Shown piece by piece: positions 51,674 through 60,047 of a DNA stretch of 64,000 nucleotides (its first letter is position 1; the number at the start of each line of letters is the position of its first letter). The notes below the pieces were generated by a model. The model had not been told where the DNA came from, did not search any database, and was given only the letters and a program-made list of their open reading frames with translations. The translations under genes and the position numbers were made by a program. Source of the DNA: Virgisporangium aliadipatigenens (GTDB taxonomy: Bacteria > Actinomycetota > Actinomycetes > Mycobacteriales > Micromonosporaceae); NCBI RefSeq assembly GCF_016863615.1, contig NZ_BOPF01000038.1:40996-104995 (forward strand), written 5' to 3'.

Positions 51674-53370
51674 GTGGCCTCACCAAGGATCAGCGGGAGG
51701 AGCTGCTCACCTGGCGGCGGGCCCGCCGGTACGGGGTACGGCCGGCGATGATCGCGGAGGCGACCGCGCGCCGGCTCGCCGGGGACTGGTTCGGTGCGTG
51801 CGCGGCCGCGCGGATCGAGGTGTCGCCGGACGTGGCGCGCGTCTACCGGCACGGCTTCGCCGAGGAGTTCCTGGCGGCCGAGCGCTGGGCCGACACGTAC
51901 GAGGAGAGCCTGGCCGGGGTACGGGCGCGGATACCCGCGCGGCCCGACTGGGCGGCGGCGCGCCGCCTGGGCGCGGTCGACGAGGACTACGTACCGCCGC
52001 CGGACGGGAACGCCGGCGACCGTTCCGTCCAGGGCTGGACCGGTGTCGAGTCGGCCGCGCTGCTGCGTGCCGACCTGCGTGCGCTCGTGCCGGACCTGCT
52101 GCGCTGGCACCTGCCGCACGACATGGGACACCCGTCGATCGGCTGGTCGGAGTTCTCCCGCCGGTCGGTGGTGACGCTCACGGAGTACGGGCACCGGGGC
52201 GACTACCTGCGGCTGGTGGTGCGCCTGCCGGCGGACCGGCTGCGGTTCCTCGAACAGGCATCCTGGCAGGTCGACCTGACCAGGCTGCCCCGGCTGGAGT
52301 TGGTGCGCGATTCCCGGGCCACGCCGGATCACATGCCGCGCCTGGCCCGGGAGTTCTGGCACAACGGGCACACCGACGGGTTGCGGCTGTGGTGCGGGGA
52401 CGCCGAGCGCACGGCGTTCTTCCGGCGGGACGGGAGCCGGTCCGGGCCCGTCACCGGCCCGGTGCAGCCCGGCTCGGCGGCCGAGTTGGAGGTCGCGGTC
52501 GAGCGGTGGGAACGCGGCGAGCCGGCCGAGGCCCTCGCGCCGTACGGGGTCGACGCCGTCGACATCAAGCCGCACTGGAACGGGTTCCCCGTCGCGCCGC
52601 ACCGGATCGGGCCTCCGATGCGCGAGCTGCGGGAGGTCGACTGGGCGGTGCTCCGGTACGGCGCCGGCGGTCTCGGCATCCAGGTTCTGGTCGCCGACGG
52701 GCGCGTGACGATGGGTGCGCGCGGGGAACGGGGTTCCCACGTGCAGCTGCCGGACTCGGAGTGGCGGCGGCTGCCCGACTGGGACCTGCTGCGGCACGGA
52801 CTGGTCGAGCCGGACGAACTGCATCCGCTGGTGCGCCGCGCGCTCCTGCCCGACGCGCCGGAACGTCCACAGTGGACGATGCCGGATCCGGAGCCGGCCG
52901 CGGTGCAGGTGCCCTGTTCCGGCGGTAGCCATCGCATCGAGCCGGCCGGCGGCACCCTGCGTCTGGCCGACCACACCGCGGAGGAACTGGCCCGCGAGGC
53001 GACGCTGGTGGCGTTGGGCGCCGCCGCGCAGGGCTGCCTGAGCGTGCGCCAGGCCTGGTACTCCGGCACCGGCGCGCTGCCCGGTCCACTGTGGACAGTG
53101 CGGGAACATCTCTTCCTGCGGATGTTCCACGGGGATGCCGCGGGCGTGCGGGCGCTGCTGGACGCCGGCTGGGACCCGCTGGCCCGCGCCCCGGGCGGGC
53201 TGACGCTGCTGCACCTGCTGCCGCACCTCGACGACCACGACCTGCTGCCGCGGCTGCTCGACGCCGGCCTCGACGTGCACGCCCGGGACGACGCCGGGTA
53301 CACCGCGCTGGAAACCGCCGAGGCGTTCCGCTGCGAACGCCTCGCCGACGCGCTGCGGGCGGCCGGATGA
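51670..53370 (+). CDS. ankyrin-repeat protein with conserved N-terminal region (paralogue A)
   Basis: 566 residues, ATG overlapping the LRR stop (ATGA). The long N-terminal region (about 1-470) has no family I can name. It shares blocks with the next gene: RLAGDW..ACAAAR (about 37-50), GDAERTAFF (about 240), LPDWDLLRHGLVEPDELHPL (about 372-391) and QAWYSG (about 465). Ankyrin repeats follow (DAAGVRALLDAGWDPLARA...LTLLHLLPHLDDHDLLPRLL DAGLDVHARDDAGYTALETA). It is probably a protein-recognition component of the operon's machinery. Confidence 0.82.
   Translation: MSGLTKDQREELLTWRRARRYGVRPAMIAEATARRLAGDWFGACAAARIEVSPDVARVYRHGFAEEFLAAERWADTYEESLAGVRARIPARPDWAAARRLGAVDEDYVPPPDGNAGDRSVQGWTGVESAALLRADLRALVPDLLRWHLPHDMGHPSIGWSEFSRRSVVTLTEYGHRGDYLRLVVRLPADRLRFLEQASWQVDLTRLPRLELVRDSRATPDHMPRLAREFWHNGHTDGLRLWCGDAERTAFFRRDGSRSGPVTGPVQPGSAAELEVAVERWERGEPAEALAPYGVDAVDIKPHWNGFPVAPHRIGPPMRELREVDWAVLRYGAGGLGIQVLVADGRVTMGARGERGSHVQLPDSEWRRLPDWDLLRHGLVEPDELHPLVRRALLPDAPERPQWTMPDPEPAAVQVPCSGGSHRIEPAGGTLRLADHTAEELAREATLVALGAAAQGCLSVRQAWYSGTGALPGPLWTVREHLFLRMFHGDAAGVRALLDAGWDPLARAPGGLTLLHLLPHLDDHDLLPRLLDAGLDVHARDDAGYTALETAEAFRCERLADALRAAG
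52866..52877. repeat. palindrome TCCACAGTGGAC (ankyrin paralogue A)
   Basis: Read as g-T-CCA-CAG-TGG-AC (P-Q-W). Confidence 0.7.
53085..53096. repeat. palindrome TCCACTGTGGAC (ankyrin paralogue A)
   Basis: Second copy in the same gene, 219 bases after the other; read as CCA-CTG-TGG-ACA (P-L-W-T). Confidence 0.7.
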
Positions 53371-54914
53371 GTGCGCATCCGAGGCGCGGGCCGGGGTGGG
53401 TGCTGCGCCGGCACCTCGGGGCGTGGCGGCGGGCGCGCCGGTGCGCCGTTCCGGCCCGGATGGTCGAGGAGGCCACGGAGCTGCGCCTCGCGGGCGACTG
53501 GGCGCGGGCATGCGCGGCGGCGCGGTTCGACGTGGAACCCTCGCTCGTGCGCGACGCCCACCAGGCCGGGATCGCCGCGGCGGTCCTCGACGACCTGCAG
53601 CACCTCGCCCCCGACCTGCTGCGCTGGCACCTGCCCCGGCTGCTCGGCGGCCGCGCCGAACTGGCACCCAACTGCGAGGTCGTGCTCGCCGACTACCGGG
53701 AACGCACCGGCAGCGACCGGCTGGTGCTCGCCGCCTACACACCCGGGGTGACCGCGCCGCAGGTGCCCCGGATCGCGCTGCGCCGGCGCACCACCCCGGT
53801 GTGGCCGTGGGCGATCCGCATGCCGCGCGAGTACTGGGACGTTCGCCGAACGGACGACCTGCGGCTGCGCTGCGGCGACGCCCGGCGGACCGCGTTCTTC
53901 CACCCGGACGGCCGCCGCCGCACCGCCGCCGAACTGCCCACCGCCCCGCCCCCGGCCTACGACGCCGCGGCGCGGCTGGAGTGGGCGACGATGCGCTGGG
54001 ACGCCGGCGACTTCGCGGCGGCGCTGGCGACCTACGAACTCGTCGCACAGGACCCCGAGCCGGAGTGGATCGACCTGCCGCTCAACCCGCCGATGGTCGC
54101 CGACGCGCTGGCCCGGGCCGACGCGCCCACCCTCGACGTGGTGAACCGCCCCGCGTGGCCACGCGTCGAGGCGGTCCTGGACGGGCTCACCCCGGTGCTG
54201 CGCCCGCGCCTGCCCGGCCCGGCGGACCGGCCCGTTCTCGACGACGAGCGCTGGCAGCGGCTGCCCGACTGGGACCTGCTGCGGCTGGGGATGATCGAAC
54301 CGGCGGAGCTGCACCCGCTGGTGCACCGGGCGCTGTTCCCGGCGGCGGGGCCGGTCGCCATGGCGCCGTTCCGGGTGGACGTGACGGCGCCGGCGCGGGT
54401 GCGCTGCGGCGCGGACTGGCACGTCGTTCGGGTCGTCGACGGGCGGCTGCGGGTGCCGCACTCCGACGACGACCTGCGCCGCGAGGCGGTACTCAGCGCG
54501 TTCGGGGCGCGCTCCAGCGGCTGCGCGGCGGTGTGGGCCGCCTGGTACAGCGGCCACCGGGTGCCGCGCCTGCTGCGCGAACTGCGCCAGCACGTGTTCG
54601 ACGTGGCGTTCCACGGGGACGCGGCGGGTGTGCTGGCGCTGCTGGACGCCGGGTTCGACCCGAAGGCCAGGATCAACGGCGGGAGCACGCTCCTGCATTA
54701 CCTGTCCCACCTCGACCACGAGGAACTGCTGCCGCGGCTGCTCGCCGCCGGCCTGGACCCGACGACCGTCGACGCGTCGGGGCTGCCGCCGATCGGCGTC
54801 GCGATGGCGTGGCGCCGGGAGCGGCTCATCGACGATCTGGTCGCGGCGGAAACGGCGATGACCGCACGCGCGCCGCGGGCGACAATGAACCGCCGTCCCA
54901 GCGAGGAGAGTTGA
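53367..54914 (+). CDS. ankyrin-repeat protein with conserved N-terminal region (paralogue B)
   Basis: 515 residues, ATG overlapping the previous stop (ATGA). It has the same architecture as paralogue A but is shorter: RLAGDWARACAAARFDVEPS, GDARRTAFFHPDG, LPDWDLLRLGMIEPAELHPL, AAWYSGHR, then ankyrin repeats (DAAGVLALLDAGFDPKARI, LAAGLDPTTVDASGLPPI). The tandem pair arose by duplication and then diverged. The final 25 residues (AETAMTARAPRATMNRRPSE) are a loose tail ahead of the MoxR ribosome-binding site. No catalytic motif is seen. Confidence 0.82.
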   Translation: MSAHPRRGPGWVLRRHLGAWRRARRCAVPARMVEEATELRLAGDWARACAAARFDVEPSLVRDAHQAGIAAAVLDDLQHLAPDLLRWHLPRLLGGRAELAPNCEVVLADYRERTGSDRLVLAAYTPGVTAPQVPRIALRRRTTPVWPWAIRMPREYWDVRRTDDLRLRCGDARRTAFFHPDGRRRTAAELPTAPPPAYDAAARLEWATMRWDAGDFAAALATYELVAQDPEPEWIDLPLNPPMVADALARADAPTLDVVNRPAWPRVEAVLDGLTPVLRPRLPGPADRPVLDDERWQRLPDWDLLRLGMIEPAELHPLVHRALFPAAGPVAMAPFRVDVTAPARVRCGADWHVVRVVDGRLRVPHSDDDLRREAVLSAFGARSSGCAAVWAAWYSGHRVPRLLRELRQHVFDVAFHGDAAGVLALLDAGFDPKARINGGSTLLHYLSHLDHEELLPRLLAAGLDPTTVDASGLPPIGVAMAWRRERLIDDLVAAETAMTARAPRATMNRRPSEES

Positions 54915-56083
54915 TGACCGACCCGTTGACCGCAGCCGATGAGCTGATCGAGCGGACCCGCAGCACGCGCACCGAGCCCGGGGCCAACCCGCAGCTCGAG
55001 GCGCTGGCGTTGAGCGTGTCCGCCAACCTGCCGGTGCTGCTGTGGGGCGAGCCGGGCATCGGCAAGTCGGCGGCGCTGCAACAGCTGGCGACCGCGCTCG
55101 ACGTGCCGCTGGAGACGGTGATCGCGAGCATCCACGAGCCGTCGGACTTCGCCGGGCTGCCGATCGTCGGAGCCGACCCGGCCGTTCAGGGGGTGCCGAT
55201 GGCGCCGCCGGACTGGGCCGTGCGGATCACCAAGGCGGGGCGCGGGCTGATCTTCTTCGACGAGCTGTCGTCGGCGCCGCCCGCCGTTCAGGCCGCGCTG
55301 CTGCGGGTCGTGCTCGAACGCCGCGTCGGCAGCCTCGCCCTCCCCGAGTCGGTGCGCGTCGTCGCCGCCGCCAACCCGCCGTCGAGCGCGGCCGACGGCT
55401 GGCATCTGAGCCCGCCGCTGGCCAACCGGTTCGTCCACCTGCGCTGGACGCACGACCCGCGCATCGTCGCGCGGGGGCTCACCGGCACCTGGCCGGACAT
55501 CATGTTTCCGCAGGTCAACGCCGCCCGGGCGGCCGGTGCGGTGGCGCGTGCCCGGGGGATCGTCTCCGGCTTCCTGACCGCCCGGCCGGGGCTGACCCAC
55601 CACCTGCCGACCGACGCCGAGGCGCGCGGCGGGGCGTGGCCGTCGCCGCGGACCTGGGAGATGGCGCTGCGGCTGCTGGCGTTCGGCACCGCCTGCGGTG
55701 CCAGCCGGGAGGCGCTTGCCGCCGCGCTCGTCGGTGCCGTGGGCGACGGCGCCGGGCTGGAGCTGCTCAACTACCTCGAGGAGCTGGACCTGCCCGACCC
55801 CAACCGGGTGCTGGCCGACCCGGAGGCGTTCAGCCTGCCCGAGCGGGGCGACCGGCAGTTGGCGTTCCTGACGGCGGTGGTTAGCGCGGTGCAGAGCGAG
55901 CCGTCCCGGGCCCGCTGGGAAGCCGGCTGGGTCGTGCTCGCCAAGGCGGTCGACGCCGGTGTGCCGGACGTGGCGGCGCGGGCGGCGTTCGACCTCGCGG
56001 TGATGCGTGAGCCGGCGTGGCCCGCGCCGTCGCACCTGGACGCGTTCGTGGACGTGCTGCGGCTGTCCGGGGCGCTACCGTGA
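54914..56083 (+). CDS. MoxR-family AAA+ ATPase
   Basis: 389 residues; its ATG shares one base with the previous stop (TGATG) and has GAGGAG upstream. Walker A is GEPGIGKS (45-52), Walker B LIFFDE (112-117), sensor-1 VVAAANPP and arginine finger LANRF. It lacks a signal or membrane span. MoxR ATPases remodel or activate protein complexes, usually with a vWA partner, which is the next gene here. The C-terminal lid (about 230-389) is long and helical. Confidence 0.93.
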   Translation: MTDPLTAADELIERTRSTRTEPGANPQLEALALSVSANLPVLLWGEPGIGKSAALQQLATALDVPLETVIASIHEPSDFAGLPIVGADPAVQGVPMAPPDWAVRITKAGRGLIFFDELSSAPPAVQAALLRVVLERRVGSLALPESVRVVAAANPPSSAADGWHLSPPLANRFVHLRWTHDPRIVARGLTGTWPDIMFPQVNAARAAGAVARARGIVSGFLTARPGLTHHLPTDAEARGGAWPSPRTWEMALRLLAFGTACGASREALAAALVGAVGDGAGLELLNYLEELDLPDPNRVLADPEAFSLPERGDRQLAFLTAVVSAVQSEPSRARWEAGWVVLAKAVDAGVPDVAARAAFDLAVMREPAWPAPSHLDAFVDVLRLSGALP

Positions 56084-57273
56084 CGAGCGTGGAACAGCGG
56101 CGGCTCGACCGCACCAAGCTGCTCGCCGCGCGATTCCGGGCCGCCCGGGACCGGCCGTACCTGGCGACCGCGCTCTACGCGCTCTCCGTGGTGGAGAGCC
56201 GCGCGGTGCCGACGATGGCGGTCGACCGGCTGTGGCGGTGCTACGTGTCGGCGGAGTTCGTCGCGGCGCACGAGGTGTCGGAGCTGGCCGGGGTGTGGGT
56301 GCACGAGGTCTCGCACCTGCTGCGGGACCATCACGGGCGGGCCGACCGGCTCACCACCGAGGTGCGGTCGCAGCACCGCCGGGTCAACATCGCCCAGGAC
56401 TGCGAGATCAACGACGACCTGTTGGCCGACGGGCTGTCGCTGCCCGGTTCCGTGGTGCACCCCGGGCTGTTCAACCTGCCGACGGGACGGCTGTTCGAGG
56501 AGTACCTCCAGCAGCTGCCGCCGACCGTCGAGCTGGAGTGCCGGTGCGGGTCGGGGGCTTCGGGCGTTCCCGAGGACTGGGAACTGGGTGCGGGCGGGCC
56601 CGGCGTGCGTCCGACGGAGGCCGAGGCGCTGCGGCGTCAGACGGCCGAGTCGATCAGGGCGCACCGGCGCTCCCGCGGCAACGTTCCCGCGGGGTGGGAA
56701 CGCTGGGCCGCGACCGTGCTCGAACCGGTCGTGGACTGGCGGCGGGTCCTCGCCGGGGCGGTCCGCGAGGCGGTGGTCTGGGCGAGCGGCGCGATCGACT
56801 ACACCTACCGGCGGCCCGGCCGGCGCACGGCCGCCATGCGCGGTGTCGTGCTGCCCAGCCTGCGGCGGCCGCTGCCCCGGGTGGCGATCGTGATCGACAC
56901 GTCGGGTTCGATGGGCGACGACGAACTGTCCGCCGCGCTCGGCGAGGTGCAGGGCGTGCTGCGCGGCGTCGGCGTCGGCACCAACCGGATCTCCGTGCTG
57001 GCCTGCGACGCCGACGTGCACGCGGTGCGGCGGGTGAGCAGCGCCGACCAGGTGGTGCTGGCCGGCGGCGGCGGCACCGACATGCGGGTCGGCATCGACA
57101 CGGCGATGGCCCAGCCCGACAAGCCCCAGATCGTGGTCGTCCTGACCGACGGCTACACCCCCTGGCCCGAGGCGGAACCCCGGGCCCGGGTGGTGATCGG
57201 CCTGCTCGGCGGCGGCACCCCGCCGGAGCCCCCGCCATGGGCCGAAACCATCGTGATCACCCCGGGGACGTGA
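56080..57273 (+). CDS. metallopeptidase-like and vWA-domain protein (DUF2201-type)
   Basis: 397 residues from GTG overlapping the MoxR stop (GTGA). The N-terminal domain carries the zinc-protease signature HEVSH (75-79) in VWVHEVSHLLRDHHGRAD and then INIAQDCEIND-like residues (VNIAQDCEINDD) expected of a third-ligand region. A Cys pair (ECRCGSG) lies near 175. The vWA domain (about 265-397) has a complete MIDAS: DTSGSMGD, GGGTDM and LTDGYTPW. It should bind a metal-coordinated partner under control of the MoxR ATPase; peptidase activity is possible but untested. It ends the operon at the hairpin 57308-57337. Confidence 0.9.
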   Translation: MTSVEQRRLDRTKLLAARFRAARDRPYLATALYALSVVESRAVPTMAVDRLWRCYVSAEFVAAHEVSELAGVWVHEVSHLLRDHHGRADRLTTEVRSQHRRVNIAQDCEINDDLLADGLSLPGSVVHPGLFNLPTGRLFEEYLQQLPPTVELECRCGSGASGVPEDWELGAGGPGVRPTEAEALRRQTAESIRAHRRSRGNVPAGWERWAATVLEPVVDWRRVLAGAVREAVVWASGAIDYTYRRPGRRTAAMRGVVLPSLRRPLPRVAIVIDTSGSMGDDELSAALGEVQGVLRGVGVGTNRISVLACDADVHAVRRVSSADQVVLAGGGGTDMRVGIDTAMAQPDKPQIVVVLTDGYTPWPEAEPRARVVIGLLGGGTPPEPPPWAETIVITPGT

Positions 57274-57307
57274 ACCCCCGGACGTGGAGCGAAGCGACCC
57301 GGCGGGA

Positions 57308-57337
57308 GCGACGGTCCGCACCACGGCGGACCGTCGC
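57308..57337. terminator. 11-bp hairpin between convergent operons
   Basis: Perfect arms GCGACGGTCCG (57308-57318) and complement (57327-57337), 8-base loop, 34 bases after the vWA stop and 17 before the stop of the - strand lipoprotein; no T-run on either strand. Confidence 0.7.
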
Positions 57338-57354
57338 AACAAAGCAATTGATCT

Positions 57355-59073
57355 TTATTCTCTTATCCCCCATTCTTCGCAGTTGTAGAGCGGGCCGGAG
57401 GACGTCGGGTTGTTGCGGACGTTGCCGTACTCGCTGTAGACGGCGAGGAACACGGCCTTCTGGAACAGCGGCAGGTTGTACGCGTCGGCCGTCATCAGCT
57501 CGTCCGCCCTGTTGAACAGCTCCCGCGCCTGCGCGTCGTCGAACGTCTCCACCGCCTGGTTGATCAGCGCGTCGACCTGCGGGTTGGAGTACTCGCCGTA
57601 GTTGCCCCCGCCGCCGGTGGTCCAGAGATCCTTCTTGTCGGCCAGGAAGGAGGTCCCCACCCAGCCGAAGAGCGCCAGGTCGAAGTCGCCCGAGTCGAGC
57701 GTGCGGCCGAGCCGGTCGGTCGGGTCGATGGTGATCTCGACGCCGATCTGACGCAGCCGGATCTGGATCAGTTCGGCGGTCTGCTGGCGCAGCTGATTGC
57801 CCGCCGTGAACCGGAACCGCAGCGGCGCCACCTGCTGCCCGTCCTTGGTGAAGAGCTTGCCGCCGTCGAGCTTGTAGCCCGCCTCGCGCAGGATCGACTG
57901 GGCCCGCCCGATGTCGCCGCTGCCCTGGCCGGTGGGCGTGACGACGTCGCGGTAGCCCGGTGAGCCCGGCATGATGCTGTGGTTGTTGAGCAGTTCGGCG
58001 GCGTCGAAGAAGGTGCCGACGGTCTTGTCGAGGATCTCCTTGCGGTCGATGGCCGTGAAGATCGCGCGGCGCAGCACGGGGTCGGCGAGCCAGCGGTTCC
58101 TGGTGTTGGCGTCGATGTGCTCCCAGTTGGGGCCCTTGGCGAGGCGGTAGTTGACGCCGGTGAGCTTCTTGACCTCGGCGATCATGTCGCCGTTCGGCTG
58201 CGAGGTGAGCGCGTGCACCTCCTTGTTGCGCAGCGCCGGTACCTGCTGCGGCTGGTCCTCCAGGATCTTGAAGACGAGCTTCTCCAGGGTCGGCTTGACG
58301 CTGCCGTACCAGCGGTCGTTCGGGACGAGGGTGATGGAGACGTCCGGCACCACGTCCGTGATCCGGTAGGGGCCGCCGGACCAGGTCGGCTGCGTCGTCT
58401 TGAACGCGTCGAACGCCGCCTTCAGCCCGTCCGGGGTGCTCAGGTCGCCGGCCTTGCGCGCGACGTGCGCCGGGTAGAGGTTCGTGAAGAGGCTGCGCCA
58501 GTCCGGGAACGGCCGGCTGAACGTCAGCGTCACCGTCTTGTCGTTGTCCGAGCCGGTGATGGCCGAGATGGCGTCGTAGCCGGCCGTCGCCGCCGCGGTG
58601 CACCCCGGGCAGTCCCGCCCGTTGCTGGAACGCCACAGGTAGACGAAGTCCTGCGCGCCGATGGGGGTGTTGTCGTTCCACACCGCCTCGGGGCGCACCT
58701 TGAGCACGACCGTCATCGCCGCACCCTGGCCGCCGGTGGTCTCCTGCGGCTCGGCCGCGAACAGGTGCCTGTTCCACGAGACGGAGGAGTCCGGCAGCAC
58801 GGGGAACGGCGCCGGCGCGATCCCGGCCACCACCTGCCCGGCCTCGAACGTGTTCCCGTCGCTGTCGAACGTGTTCCAGTTGGGCAGCTTCTTCTCGATG
58901 GCCACGACGAACGTGCCGCCGGGCTTGACGCGGGTCGTGTTGCACGTGTTCGGGTGCGGGTCGCAGTCGGCGAAGCCGGCCGAGTTGCGGTCCTTGGTGC
59001 CGCCACCCGTGCCGCACGCCGACGCGACGCACAGCGTCACCAGGCCGATGATCAACGGGACTCGATGCCTCAT
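57355..59073 (-). CDS. peptide/nickel ABC transporter substrate-binding lipoprotein (SBP_bac_5)
   Basis: 572 residues. Signal MRHRVPLIIGLVTLCVASAC ends in lipobox ASAC (Cys20). The mature part shows the DppA/OppA pattern: GGTFVVAIEKKLPNWNTFDS at the start, PEAVWNDNTPIGAQDFVYLW, DPVLRRAIFTAIDRKEIL and the late FDLALFGWVG. It would deliver oligopeptides to an inner-membrane permease. No permease or ATPase gene adjoins it, so it is an orphan that must use a transporter elsewhere or act as a sensor. Cysteines DCDPHPNTC and DCPGC may form disulphides. Confidence 0.92.
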   Translation of the reverse strand: MRHRVPLIIGLVTLCVASACGTGGGTKDRNSAGFADCDPHPNTCNTTRVKPGGTFVVAIEKKLPNWNTFDSDGNTFEAGQVVAGIAPAPFPVLPDSSVSWNRHLFAAEPQETTGGQGAAMTVVLKVRPEAVWNDNTPIGAQDFVYLWRSSNGRDCPGCTAAATAGYDAISAITGSDNDKTVTLTFSRPFPDWRSLFTNLYPAHVARKAGDLSTPDGLKAAFDAFKTTQPTWSGGPYRITDVVPDVSITLVPNDRWYGSVKPTLEKLVFKILEDQPQQVPALRNKEVHALTSQPNGDMIAEVKKLTGVNYRLAKGPNWEHIDANTRNRWLADPVLRRAIFTAIDRKEILDKTVGTFFDAAELLNNHSIMPGSPGYRDVVTPTGQGSGDIGRAQSILREAGYKLDGGKLFTKDGQQVAPLRFRFTAGNQLRQQTAELIQIRLRQIGVEITIDPTDRLGRTLDSGDFDLALFGWVGTSFLADKKDLWTTGGGGNYGEYSNPQVDALINQAVETFDDAQARELFNRADELMTADAYNLPLFQKAVFLAVYSEYGNVRNNPTSSGPLYNCEEWGIRE

Positions 59074-59180
59074 GCGCGTCAGCGTCGAACCGCCCCGCGT
59101 GCGCCGACAACGACTTTCAGCCGTCGCTGAATAGCCGTCCGTGACGCATCCTTCGGGACGGCTCGCGAATCTAAAGAGTG

Positions 59181-60041
59181 ATGCGGCGACTGCACTTCTC
59201 GGCAGGCGACCTGACGCGGGTCAGGTTGCGGGGCACCGTCGGGCCGTTCGCGGAGACGGTGCTGGCGCTGCGCGGGCTGCGTTCCGCCCGCTCCCTGCTG
59301 GACGGCGTGCCGTCGGGGGAGTGGCGGCGCCGGCTCGGTGCCGCCCTGCCGCGCCGCGCGCAGGCGGTCGCCGCGTGGCTCGCCGAGGACGACGCCGCGA
59401 CGGCCGCGCTCTGCGCGCTGCTGCGCCCGGCGACCACCGTGCCGCAGGCGTCCGCGCTGCTGCGGGAGGCCGGCGCCGATCAGCTCGCCGAGGTGCTCGG
59501 CCCCGCCTGGCGGACCGGGGTGGCACCGCGCTGGGCCGGCCTCCAGGCGAGCCTCGACGCCGAACGCGCCGCGCGCAGCCGGACGCTCGCCGAGGGCGGG
59601 GTCGCCGCTCTCCTGGGCACGTTGCACGCGAGCGTGCGCTGGTTGGAGCCGGTCCTGGAGATCGGTACCGGCACCGGCCACCATCACCTCGGCGGGCGGG
59701 GCCTGGACGTGGTGCCGGTCGTGTTCGGACGCGACCCGCTGGTGCACGTTCCGGCGGAGGGGCCGCCGCTGCTGATTCATCCGGCGTCGTGGCCGGCCAC
59801 GCTGACCGTCGCCGGGGCCGGGCTGGCGCACCTCATCGGGCAGACCCGGGCCGGGGTGCTGAGCGCCGCCGCCGACGGCTGCACCACCACCGAACTCGCC
59901 CGCCGCCTGCGGATCAGCCCCGCCGGCGCCAGCCAGCACGCAACGGTGCTGCGCCGGGCCGGCCTGATCCTGAGCACCCGCAAGGGCAACGCGATGCTGC
60001 ACACGCTGACGCCGTTGGGCTCCGCCCTGCTCGAGGCGTGA
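59181..60041 (+). CDS. ArsR-family winged-helix regulator with N-terminal extension
   Basis: 286 residues. The C-terminal 70 residues hold the helix-turn-helix (CTTTELARRLRISPAGASQH and ATVLRRAGLILSTRKGNAML). The N-terminal 200 residues are a DUF5937-like region with LIHPASWPATLTVAGAGLAH, as in many actinobacterial ArsR proteins that sense no metal. ATG 59181 is chosen; GTG 59178 is adjacent and the gene may be leaderless. It is divergent from the peptide-binding lipoprotein and could regulate it. No cysteine metal site is seen. Confidence 0.85.
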   Translation: MRRLHFSAGDLTRVRLRGTVGPFAETVLALRGLRSARSLLDGVPSGEWRRRLGAALPRRAQAVAAWLAEDDAATAALCALLRPATTVPQASALLREAGADQLAEVLGPAWRTGVAPRWAGLQASLDAERAARSRTLAEGGVAALLGTLHASVRWLEPVLEIGTGTGHHHLGGRGLDVVPVVFGRDPLVHVPAEGPPLLIHPASWPATLTVAGAGLAHLIGQTRAGVLSAAADGCTTTELARRLRISPAGASQHATVLRRAGLILSTRKGNAMLHTLTPLGSALLEA

Positions 60042-60047
60042 GCGGCC

